DNA from: Chitinophaga polysaccharea
GTDB taxonomy: Bacteria > Bacteroidota > Bacteroidia > Chitinophagales > Chitinophagaceae
Reading direction: 5' to 3'
Length of the DNA: 64,000 nucleotides
Assembly: GCF_902150045.1 (NCBI RefSeq)
Contig: NZ_CABFVU010000003.1
Location: 434,001 to 498,000, forward strand
Both the position numbers and the translations under genes were made by a program. Shown one piece after another: positions 56,472-64,000 of the stretch; position 1 is the first letter of the stretch, and each line of letters opens with the position of its first letter. The notes beneath the pieces were generated by a model. The model was not told where the DNA came from, did no database searches, and saw only the letters and a program-made list of their open reading frames with translations.

Positions 56472-56479
56472 TACTTTTG
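56472..56479 (+). promoter_or_regulatory. Promoter -7 box of the hypothetical gene at 56500
   Basis: TACTTTTG matches TAnnTTTG and ends 20 bases before the ATG; no clear -33 TTTG. Confidence 0.45.
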
Positions 56480-56499
56480 TCTTTCACCGACTAATTTTT

Positions 56500-57318
56500 A
56501 TGCCAGAACAAATGCCCGTCATTTCCCGAGAAGATTTTAACTGGTTAACACAAACCTATGGAAAGGCGAGTGGCTATTCACATATAGACACAAAGGAAAG
56601 CGTGGTACATGAAATATTTACAGATAAGGTGCTCATCGGTACCGCATTCCTGAACTGCGCTTCCTATGAGCTATCTTTCAGCGAGCCCGGACTGTGCATC
56701 CGGAAAAACAGGCTGGATAATTATAAGCTGCACGATAAAGCGGTGCTTATACCCGATGAAATGAATGAGGAAGATGAAGAAGAACTGGCGCTGCGCTGGA
56801 CCGCTCTCATGCAGGAACTGAAGATGCTGGAAAGCCTGCACGGGCTTGCAAATGCCCGAGAGCCGCTTATACAGCTGTTCCTCGACATCTTTAATGAAGA
56901 TGATGCGGAAGAGCAGATCAGCCACCTTCCGGATATTGTAGGGCCTAATCCCGCTGCTATCTGGGAAGAATTGTATGCTGCTTTGTCGGCCACCGGTAAT
57001 GTTGTGGAATTCGAATGGCAGCAATTCGCAGAAGGCGGCATCAGCGCACTGAATGAACTGGCGCCATTGCGGCAGGCCGGCATCACATTGAAAGCACCGG
57101 ACCAGGCAGATTATGAGGCCATCGTTAGCGCGGAAGATTTTGCAAAAGGGGTGCTTGATTTTGTAAACGAACAACTGGATGAGCACGAACTGAAAATAGT
57201 GGCTGCCGGTACCAGCCTGGATGAATACCAGGCCTTTACCTGCCTCAATATGCAGGACTTTCGCCTTGCAAACGCTTTACTGAAAATGGAAGAACTCTGT
57301 CTTGTTTGTTTTTTCTAA
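56500..57318 (+). CDS. Conserved hypothetical protein, possibly DUF6630-like
   Basis: The 272-residue acidic, soluble protein begins MPEQMPVISREDFNWL. A middle part has NEEDEEELALRWTALMQEL, a helical stretch, and AAIWEELYAALSATGNVVEFEWQQ, which reminds me of the DUF6630 family. A C-terminal part reads GVLDFVNEQLDEHELKIVAAG. No catalytic motif, signal or membrane segment was found, so a cytoplasmic role is likely but unknown. It is unlinked to the efflux operon that follows except by strand. Confidence 0.6.
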   Translation: MPEQMPVISREDFNWLTQTYGKASGYSHIDTKESVVHEIFTDKVLIGTAFLNCASYELSFSEPGLCIRKNRLDNYKLHDKAVLIPDEMNEEDEEELALRWTALMQELKMLESLHGLANAREPLIQLFLDIFNEDDAEEQISHLPDIVGPNPAAIWEELYAALSATGNVVEFEWQQFAEGGISALNELAPLRQAGITLKAPDQADYEAIVSAEDFAKGVLDFVNEQLDEHELKIVAAGTSLDEYQAFTCLNMQDFRLANALLKMEELCLVCFF

Positions 57319-57405
57319 GCATATTAAAATCCCGTTAAAAAAAGTAATTTAATACCCGCGAAACAGAGGGAATGGATATCTTAGTAAATTGATAGCGTAT
57401 ACCAC

Positions 57406-57762
57406 ATGAAATTATTCCGGCATTTATTTTTTGTATTGATCGCGGTGATGTTCCTGCCACAGGTGCAGGGGCAACCGGGAATGATACAGGCAAAAGGTGC
57501 AGATAATATTCATGTATCTGCAGGTATTACTTTTAAAGCAACCGGGAAAGCCCCCTGCATCCGGGCCACGGTTAACCGGTTTAAACGCCGTCCTGTTGGT
57601 ATCAACGACAGCTATGGACATGAAAAGGTTTGCCCTGTTTTATTGTCGGCGGTTACTGCCCGTTTTATTTATGTAGATAAGATCCTCAACGGATATTATT
57701 TCAATCCTTACCTCAGTGTACCCACACCGCTAAGAAGCTGGAGAGGCCCGCCTGTGGCCTGA
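57406..57762 (+). CDS. Small secreted hypothetical protein before the efflux operon
   Basis: The 118-residue protein has a clean signal peptide (LFFVLIAVMFLPQVQG, cut before QPGM). The mature part is basic and contains two Cys (KAPCIRATVNRF and EKVCPVLLS). I do not recognise the family. It lies 48 bases upstream of the TolC gene and probably shares its transcript, so it could be an accessory factor or a regulator's leader product. Confidence 0.55.
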   Translation: MKLFRHLFFVLIAVMFLPQVQGQPGMIQAKGADNIHVSAGITFKATGKAPCIRATVNRFKRRPVGINDSYGHEKVCPVLLSAVTARFIYVDKILNGYYFNPYLSVPTPLRSWRGPPVA

Positions 57763-57809
57763 TAACCCGTTTTACATTTTATTTGTTTCATTTTCTTTTT
57801 TAGCGATTT

Positions 57810-59207
57810 ATGAACTTAGATATGATCGCGAAGAAGGGATGTTGGTGGTTGCTATGTATTTTTCCATTCACATCCCTGTTCGCACAATCTGCAGCGGATA
57901 GCTTTTCGCTGCAGCGGGCTATTGCGCTTACCCTTGCGCACTATCCCGCCATCAAGGCCAAACAGGCGCAGGTAAGCGCAGGACAGGCCAGTGTTACTGA
58001 TATTAAACATAACTGGTACCCGGCCATAAAACTGCATGAGCAGGTAGATGCCGGCACAGACAATAGCATCTACGGCTCTTACTTCACCATGGGCATGATC
58101 CCTTCTACTTCCGGTGGTATCCGCGATGCCAATAACAATGCGCTCATGAGCGGTAATATTGCCATGGCGGCCATGCAATGGGAGATCTATAATTTCGGCG
58201 CCTATGGCAGTGAACAGAAAGAAGCTGTACAGTCGCTGAAAGTACAGCAAACAGACCTGAATAACACGGTCAACCAGCTCACTGTATCCGTTATCCAAAA
58301 TTACCTGGAACTACTGCGACTGTATGCATTGCAGCAGATAGCAACCGATAATATCCGGCGTAATGCAGAAGTACTGAAAGCCGTGACAGCTACGGTATTA
58401 CATGGCCTCAAACCCGGGGTCGACAGTGCCATTGCCGCTGCAGAGCTGTCGAAGGCAAAACTTAACCTGATCGATATAAACAACAACTATAACCAGGTGC
58501 GCATCCAGCTGGGCGTTTTCACCGGCCTGGATACCGTGCAGATACAACCCGATACCATCAATAACCAACGTCTCATGGTACTGCTGGACAGTGAGGCGCC
58601 GGATAGTACAGCGGCTCATCCCATGCTGGCTTATTACAATGCCGTTTACCAGCAACAACGTGCAGCCGCCGACGTTATCCGAAAATCACGCCTGCCTAAA
58701 GTAAACCTTATGGCAGCCGGATGGATGCGCGGCTCCAGCGGATCATTCAATGATGTATACGACAAAAACCTGTGGAGCGGCCTGGGTTACAGCAGGTACA
58801 ACTATTTGCTGGGCCTTGGTATTACGTACAATCTTACAGATCTGAAACGCACCCGTGAAAAAGTAGCCGTACAACAGTACCGTTCGGAAGTGGCCGCGCA
58901 ACAGCTGGAAACTACGCGTACTACGCTGAGCGGACTGTTACAACAGGCGCAATCGGATATACAAACTTCCAGGGATAAGTTAAAGGAGCTGCCTGTACAA
59001 CTGGCCGCCGCCAGGGCTGCTGCCCGGCAAAAAATGGCGCTGTACAGGGGAGGGCTCACTAATATCATTGATGTAACCACCGCGCTATTTGTACTGAACC
59101 GGGCGGAAACAGACCTGGTGCAAACCCGGGACGCCGCCTGGAAAGCGCTGTTCCGCGCCGCTTACGCCGGTAACACTATTTCACAACTTTTACCTGATCT
59201 GAACTAA
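57810..59207 (+). CDS. TolC-family outer-membrane efflux protein
   Basis: The 465-residue protein has a signal peptide (cut after SLFA) and two copies of the TolC helical repeat. The first has LQRAIALTLAHYPAIKAKQAQV, the second DVIRKSRLPKVNLMAAG; a long helix near the end is TTRTTLSGLLQQAQSDIQTSRDKL. It should form the trimeric channel from the periplasm to outside. It is the first full gene of the efflux operon, 12 bases before the RND gene. The second in-frame ATG (57822) could also be the start. Confidence 0.92.
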   Translation: MNLDMIAKKGCWWLLCIFPFTSLFAQSAADSFSLQRAIALTLAHYPAIKAKQAQVSAGQASVTDIKHNWYPAIKLHEQVDAGTDNSIYGSYFTMGMIPSTSGGIRDANNNALMSGNIAMAAMQWEIYNFGAYGSEQKEAVQSLKVQQTDLNNTVNQLTVSVIQNYLELLRLYALQQIATDNIRRNAEVLKAVTATVLHGLKPGVDSAIAAAELSKAKLNLIDINNNYNQVRIQLGVFTGLDTVQIQPDTINNQRLMVLLDSEAPDSTAAHPMLAYYNAVYQQQRAAADVIRKSRLPKVNLMAAGWMRGSSGSFNDVYDKNLWSGLGYSRYNYLLGLGITYNLTDLKRTREKVAVQQYRSEVAAQQLETTRTTLSGLLQQAQSDIQTSRDKLKELPVQLAAARAAARQKMALYRGGLTNIIDVTTALFVLNRAETDLVQTRDAAWKALFRAAYAGNTISQLLPDLN

Positions 59208-59219
59208 ACGCTATTCATT

Positions 59220-62200
59220 ATGTCATTTGTATCTTCGGCACTGAAGAAGCCAATAGCGGTGGTGGTGATCACCGGCGGATTGCTGCTTTTTTCATTGCTG
59301 TCCATATTCAGCATACCCATCGACATCTTCCCCAAATTAAACCTGCCTACTATCTATGTGATAGAGCCATACGGGGGAATGTCGCCCCAGCAAATGGAGG
59401 GCTTCTTTGCCACGCGGCTGCAGGACCAGTTCCTCTACGTGAACGGTGTAAAAACTATTTCTACAAAGAACATACAGGGGTTAACGTTATTAAAGCTCAC
59501 CTTTTATGAAAATACAGATATGGCCGAAGCTTCTGCCCAGGTGGCGTTACAGGTGAACCGCGCCATGAAGTTTTTTCCACCCGGCGCCCTGCCGCCACAG
59601 GTAATGCGGTTCGATGCATCGTCGCTGCCGGTGGGAGAGCTGGTATTCAGCAGCCCCAAAAAATCGCTGAAAGAAATATACGATCTGGCCGCCACCCGCA
59701 TCCGGCCTATGTTTGCTTCGGTGCCGGGTTTGTCGGCCCCGCCACCCTTTGGCGCCAACTCCCGGTCGGTGGTAGTGAATGTGGATCCGCAGAAACTGCG
59801 CAGCTTCAATCTCAGTGCCGATGAAGTAGTGGAAGCCATCGCAAAAAATAATGTGATGACACCCTCGGGGAACATCCGTATCAACAACACTATGTTCGTC
59901 ACCACCATCAACTCCCTCGAAAAACAGGTAGCCGATTTTGGCGATATTCCCATCGTGACCAACGGCAGTAACAACGTGTTTGTGCGCGATGTGGCAAGGG
60001 TTGCCGACGCCACGGACGTAACTGTGGATTATGCGCTGGTGAACGGCAAACGCTCGGTATACATCCCCGTGGTAAAAACAGCCGACGCCTCTACCTGGGA
60101 CGTAGTGAAAACACTGAAGTCAAAGATCCCGGAAATGCAAAGCCTGCTGCCGGATGATGTAAGCGTATCCTACGAATTCGACCAGTCGGTGTTCGTGATC
60201 AATGCAGTGAAAAGCCTTATTACAGAAGGTGCACTGGGCGCCCTGCTTACAGGCCTGATGGTATTGCTGTTCCTGCGCGACCTGCGCAGCTGCCTGGTGG
60301 TAGTGGTGACCATCCCGGTAGCCGTGTTATGCGCTGTAATGGGGCTGAAACTGGCCGGGCAAACCATCAATATCATGACGCTGAGCGGCCTTGCACTGGC
60401 TATTGGCATCCTGGTAGACCAGGCCACAGTGACCATTGAAAATATTCATCAGCACCTGGAAATGGGTAAGTCCAAACGCCGTGCGATTTATGACGCCTGC
60501 GAGGAAATAGCTTTCCCGCTGCTGCTCATCCTGCTATGTATCCTGGCGGTATTTGCACCATCGTTTATTATGACCGGTGTGCCGCGCGCCATGTTCCTGC
60601 CGCTGTCGCTCTCTATCGGCTTTGCCATGGTGGCTTCCTATTTCGCCGCACAAACACTGGTGCCGGTAATTGCCAACTGGTGGCTGAAGGCTGATAAATA
60701 CCAGCATCATGCCCACGCCGTACTGGCCCTGGATGCGGAGGAAATAAAAGAAGTGAACAACCACTTGCGGGAAACTGAAAGGCACCCGGAAAAAGCTACT
60801 GGCTTTGAACGTTTCAAACTGGGCTTTATGCGGGTCCTGGAAGGGGGGATGAACAAATCCCGTTTAGTCGTTACCGTTTATATCATTGGCTCGCTGTTGT
60901 TGGCTGGCGGCTGCTATGTATGGATAGGAAAGGACCTTATGCCTCATATCAATGCAGGTCAGTTCCAGCTTCGTTTACGCATGCCCGATGGTACCCGCCT
61001 GGAACGCACGGAAACCGCCCTGCACGATGTATTGGCCATAGTGGACAGCACTGTGAACGGGCATGTGGCCATCAGTTCTGCTTATGTAGGATTGATCCCC
61101 AGCAGCTATGGTACCAGTAATCTCTACATTTTTAACAGCGGCACCCATGAAGCAGTATTACAGGTGAACCTGGAAGAAAATTATAAAGTGGATATTGAAA
61201 CACTGAAAGACCAGCTCAGGGAAAATATCACGGCAAAAATACCGGAGATACGGTTGTCGTTTGAGCCTATAGATCTCACGGAAAAAATTATGAGCCAGGG
61301 CGCAGCCACACCTATAGAGGTAAGAGTGGCAGGAAAAGATATGCAGCAGATCTCGGAGTATGCGCAACAACTGGTGCAACGCCTCGGCAACATTCCTTTC
61401 CTGAGGGATGTACAGATAGCACAGCCCCTGCATTTTCCCGTGATCAGTATTCATATCGACCGGCTAAAGCTGGCGCAGATGGGGCTGAACATTTACCAGG
61501 TGGCGCGTTCTGTTACTGCCTCCACTTCCTCCAGCCGCTTCACGGAAAAAAATCAATGGCTGGATGAAAAGGTGGCATACACTTACCAGGTGCAGGTACA
61601 GGTACCTGAATATAACATGACGGCGCTGAACGACCTGAAAGAAATACCGCTCGTAAAAGGTCAGCCACGGCCCGTACTGGCAGATGTAGCCACGTTTACA
61701 CAAACAGAAATGCCCGGCGAATACGACCGCTCCGGTCCTCGTAGATTCGTTACCGTTAGTGCCAATGTAACCGGTAAGGATCTTGGGGCTGCTACCGCTG
61801 CGGTGCAACAGGCGATCAGGGAAGCCGGCGCGCCGCCAAAAGGATTGATCACGGAGCTGAAAGGCGCTTCCAGTTTGCTGGTAGAAACACTGAACAGCCT
61901 CCAGAACGGGCTGATGATTGCAGTAGTGGTGATCTTCCTGCTGCTGGCAGCCAATTACCAGTCGTTTAAATTATCGCTGGTGGTACTAACCACTATCCCC
62001 GCAGTGATCGCGGGTGCGCTGATAGCGCTGTTGCTCACCCACGCTACGCTCAACCTGCAATCATACATGGGCATGATCATGTCTACCGGTGTATCGGTAG
62101 CCAATGCGATCCTCATTGTTACAAATGCAGAAAAGCTCAGGATAGAATACCGGGATGCAAGGAAGGCCGCGGTGGTAAGCGCAGGCGTAAGATTACGTCC

Positions 62201-62423
62201 TATCCTGATGACCAGCCTGGCCATGATTGCCGGTATGATCCCCATGGCCAGCGGCCTGGGTGAAGCGGGTGATCAGACCGCCCCGCTGGGCCGTGCTGTG
62301 ATCGGTGGGCTGATTGCTTCCACATTGGCGGCACTGCTCATATTACCACAGGTATATGCACTGATACAACGGAAAGAAGGCTACCAGTCGCCCTCCCTCA
62401 TGCCCGATAACACGAATGCTTAA
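59220..62423 (+). CDS. RND-family efflux pump permease (AcrB/MMPL type)
   Basis: The 1067-residue inner-membrane protein has 12 helices in two repeats with large periplasmic loops. Family features include FVSSALKKPIAVVVITGGLL, FSIPIDIFPKLNLPTIYV, MSPQQMEGFFATRLQDQFL, GLALAIGILVDQATVTIENIHQHLE (the Asp of the proton relay in helix 4), FLPLSLSIGFAMVASYFAAQ and in the second half GMIMSTGVSVANAILIVTNAEK. It exchanges protons for export of drugs, dyes or detergents, in trimer with the TolC and adaptor gene products. Specificity cannot be told. Its end overlaps the 5' extended frame of the adaptor gene. Confidence 0.95.
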   Translation: MSFVSSALKKPIAVVVITGGLLLFSLLSIFSIPIDIFPKLNLPTIYVIEPYGGMSPQQMEGFFATRLQDQFLYVNGVKTISTKNIQGLTLLKLTFYENTDMAEASAQVALQVNRAMKFFPPGALPPQVMRFDASSLPVGELVFSSPKKSLKEIYDLAATRIRPMFASVPGLSAPPPFGANSRSVVVNVDPQKLRSFNLSADEVVEAIAKNNVMTPSGNIRINNTMFVTTINSLEKQVADFGDIPIVTNGSNNVFVRDVARVADATDVTVDYALVNGKRSVYIPVVKTADASTWDVVKTLKSKIPEMQSLLPDDVSVSYEFDQSVFVINAVKSLITEGALGALLTGLMVLLFLRDLRSCLVVVVTIPVAVLCAVMGLKLAGQTINIMTLSGLALAIGILVDQATVTIENIHQHLEMGKSKRRAIYDACEEIAFPLLLILLCILAVFAPSFIMTGVPRAMFLPLSLSIGFAMVASYFAAQTLVPVIANWWLKADKYQHHAHAVLALDAEEIKEVNNHLRETERHPEKATGFERFKLGFMRVLEGGMNKSRLVVTVYIIGSLLLAGGCYVWIGKDLMPHINAGQFQLRLRMPDGTRLERTETALHDVLAIVDSTVNGHVAISSAYVGLIPSSYGTSNLYIFNSGTHEAVLQVNLEENYKVDIETLKDQLRENITAKIPEIRLSFEPIDLTEKIMSQGAATPIEVRVAGKDMQQISEYAQQLVQRLGNIPFLRDVQIAQPLHFPVISIHIDRLKLAQMGLNIYQVARSVTASTSSSRFTEKNQWLDEKVAYTYQVQVQVPEYNMTALNDLKEIPLVKGQPRPVLADVATFTQTEMPGEYDRSGPRRFVTVSANVTGKDLGAATAAVQQAIREAGAPPKGLITELKGASSLLVETLNSLQNGLMIAVVVIFLLLAANYQSFKLSLVVLTTIPAVIAGALIALLLTHATLNLQSYMGMIMSTGVSVANAILIVTNAEKLRIEYRDARKAAVVSAGVRLRPILMTSLAMIAGMIPMASGLGEAGDQTAPLGRAVIGGLIASTLAALLILPQVYALIQRKEGYQSPSLMPDNTNA

Positions 62424-62439
62424 AATTAAATACAACATT

Positions 62440-63528
62440 ATGAAACAATATAGATATTACCTGTTGACGGCCGCTGTCATCACGTTGGTGACAGCATGTA
62501 ATTCGGCGGCTATGACAGACAAAGAGAAAACAGGCAAAGACGAGCATCATTACCTCCTGGCCACAGTAATACAACGCCCGCTGGAAGGAAGCATCCGCCT
62601 GCCTGGTACTTTAGCTGCCTTTCAGAAAGTAAGTATTTACCCGCGGATCAATGGTTTTGTGAAAAGCATCTCCGTGGATCGCGGCTCCAGGGTAAAAAAA
62701 GGACAGGTGCTATTGGTGTTGGAGGCTCCCGAAGTAACGCAGCATTATTATGCGGCGCAATCCAAATATTTGCAGGCCGCGGCTATGTTCGCTTCCAGCA
62801 AAGATAATTATGAACGTACCGTGGCCACCAGTGAGGAACCGGGTACTATTTCCCCGCACGACCTGGAGCTGGCAAAGGCCCGCATGCTGGCCGACAGCGC
62901 GCTCATGAACAGTGAACAGGCTAATTTCCGCGCTCAGGAAGTAAATAAAAACTACTTAACGGTGACCGCTCCTTTCGATGGTGTGATCACCGAACGTAAT
63001 ATTCATCCCGGCGCATTGGTAGGGCCCGATACAAAAGTAGATGACAAGCCAATGTTGATGCTGGAGCAGGAAGATAAGCTGAGGCTGGTATTACAGGTAC
63101 CGGAAATTTACAGTGCACAGCTGGGGGATCAGTCGCGGATCACATTTGAGGTGAATGCCATACCCGGTGAGCAGTTTGAAGGGAGTATCGCCAGGCAGGC
63201 CGGTACACTGGACGACAGGTACCGTTCCGAAGCTGTGGAAATTGATGTACAGAATGCGAAACGGCTACTCAAGGCTGGTATGTATACAGAAGTGGTACTG
63301 CCCCTGAAAGGCTCTGCACAGGCCCTGCTGGTGCCGGCCACCGCCATTGTAAGATCTACTGAAAGGAAATATGTAGTGGCGGTAAGAGATCATCATACAA
63401 AATGGGTTGATATTGAAGAAGGCAATCATCATAATGATTCAACAGAAGTGTTTGGCCGCCTGCAGTCGGGTGAGCGGGTGATTGCACCTGCAACGGATGA
63501 GATCAAAGAAGACATCCTGGCTCCTTAA
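62440..63528 (+). CDS. RND efflux periplasmic adaptor lipoprotein
   Basis: From ATG 62440 (MKQYRYYLLTAAVITLVTAC) the protein is 362 residues with a lipobox at Cys20. The HlyD/AcrA pattern is seen: LPGTLAAFQKVSIYPRINGFVKSI and RVKKGQVLLVLEAPEV, a coiled-coil hairpin, the second lipoyl-like half NYLTVTAPFDGVITERNIHPG, and a beta-barrel domain with RITFEVNAIPGEQFEG. It bridges the RND pump and the TolC channel. It is the last gene of this operon. Confidence 0.93.
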   Translation: MKQYRYYLLTAAVITLVTACNSAAMTDKEKTGKDEHHYLLATVIQRPLEGSIRLPGTLAAFQKVSIYPRINGFVKSISVDRGSRVKKGQVLLVLEAPEVTQHYYAAQSKYLQAAAMFASSKDNYERTVATSEEPGTISPHDLELAKARMLADSALMNSEQANFRAQEVNKNYLTVTAPFDGVITERNIHPGALVGPDTKVDDKPMLMLEQEDKLRLVLQVPEIYSAQLGDQSRITFEVNAIPGEQFEGSIARQAGTLDDRYRSEAVEIDVQNAKRLLKAGMYTEVVLPLKGSAQALLVPATAIVRSTERKYVVAVRDHHTKWVDIEEGNHHNDSTEVFGRLQSGERVIAPATDEIKEDILAP

Positions 63529-63576
63529 TGGCAGTTCCGGCGTTTTTTTTGTAACCATCATGTAAAACCATGACTT

Positions 63577-63771
63577 ATGACGATCAAAAAAAGTACTGCC
63601 GAAAAGCGTGAGCTGAAAGAAACCAAGCGTAAGAATGAAGCCCTGGCCCCGGCCAAGGGCGGCGCCAAAAAAGAAAGGAACGACGACAGGAATAACGTAT
63701 TGGAAGGATACGATGAAGATGAATATGATCAGAAAGATATTGCAGACAGCAAGCGTAAAAAGAAAAGCTAA
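63577..63771 (+). CDS. Small highly charged hypothetical protein
   Basis: The 64-residue protein reads MTIKKSTAEKRELKETKRK then an Ala/Gly/Lys and then an Asp/Glu-rich part, ending KRKKKS. It is predicted disordered. Family not recognised. The gene has an ATG-led frame, codons like its neighbours and is followed after 17 bases by a good terminator, which supports that it is expressed, perhaps with the upstream efflux operon (48-base gap). Confidence 0.55.
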   Translation: MTIKKSTAEKRELKETKRKNEALAPAKGGAKKERNDDRNNVLEGYDEDEYDQKDIADSKRKKKS

Positions 63772-63788
63772 AGGCTGAAAAAAAGACT

Positions 63789-63817
63789 GCCGTCCCGAGG
63801 AATCGGGGCGGCTTTTC
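63789..63817 (+). terminator. Terminator after the small charged protein
   Basis: GCCGTCCCGA (63789-63798) pairs with TCGGGGCGGC (63803-63812; one G-U) over 4 bases, followed by TTTTCT. Confidence 0.78.
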
Positions 63818-64000
63818 TGCTAACTGTTCCGTCTATATTGATTCTCTTATGTTCCTATTAAAAAAAGAGAACAAATAACATCCACCTAGTAATCAATAAC
63901 GGATTTTACCTGTTGTTCAACTAAAAAATTTTAAAGAAGGCAATGGGAAACATGCGCGTGTTTTTACGCGAAGTGTTTCAATAGGATAAAATGGTTTTGG

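Noticed and set aside
63818..64000. Possible new gene beginning ATG at 63991 and a CGCGT/ACGCG hairpin near 63955-63970
   Set aside because: Only three codons are visible after the ATG, and the hairpin is short; nothing can be supported before the window ends.

Overview
The window reads as chromosomal DNA of a Bacteroidota bacterium, most likely of the Chitinophaga type (family Chitinophagaceae). The evidence is the combination of a SusC/SusD pair, a giant surface protein with a C-terminal gliding-motility/type IX secretion sorting domain, FtsX-type two-domain permeases, and promoters with the Bacteroidota pattern TTTG-N19-TAnnTTTG. No rRNA, CRISPR array, insertion sequence or prophage is recognisable, so most of the window is ordinary core and accessory chromosome.

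Layout. 1-6 kb: end of a probable cation diffusion facilitator, a serine hydrolase lipoprotein, serA, a secreted CBM9-like protein and an S41 protease lipoprotein. 6-19 kb: one 12.9-kb gene for a 4306-residue secreted repeat protein with 18 near-identical 89-residue units. 19.4-26.4 kb: housekeeping genes (rpmI-rplT, bfn-ispE, etfBA, a TPR gene with tilS, rlmH-rhomboid). 26.5-28.9 kb: three tRNA-Arg(ACG) genes, each with its own promoter and terminator, around purK-purE. 29-32.9 kb: a GH130-like glycosidase or phosphorylase facing a transketolase-HAD phosphatase operon.

32.9-42.7 kb holds the most distinctive locus. A SusC/SusD outer-membrane uptake pair is followed without a break by two paralogous DoxX-like membrane proteins, a c-type cytochrome and a Tat-exported SoxC/sulfite-oxidase-type molybdoenzyme. 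Together they suggest uptake of a sulfur compound across the outer membrane coupled to periplasmic sulfur oxidation. The roughly 300-base leader carries an inverted-repeat operator candidate, a 21-codon Cys-Cys mini-ORF and two stem-loops, the second followed by a T-run. This arrangement looks like cysteine- or sulfur-responsive control by attenuation; that is inference.

42.7-50.5 kb: small membrane and stress proteins (DUF1304, DUF2809, KGG repeats, a histone-H1-like Lys/Ala protein), an MscS channel, a histidine decarboxylase divergent from an Lrp/AsnC regulator, a TPR histidine kinase and an Rdx-type thioredoxin-like protein. 50.6-56.4 kb: two outer-membrane beta-barrel proteins, an FtsX/MacB-type permease behind a TGTCCG-N4-CGGACA dyad, and an aldo/keto reductase. 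56.5-63.8 kb: a hypothetical protein, a small secreted protein, a TolC-RND-adaptor efflux operon and a small charged protein.

Start codons were moved inward from the longest possible frame where the extension used TTG/GTG or lacked family similarity; each case is stated in the entry.
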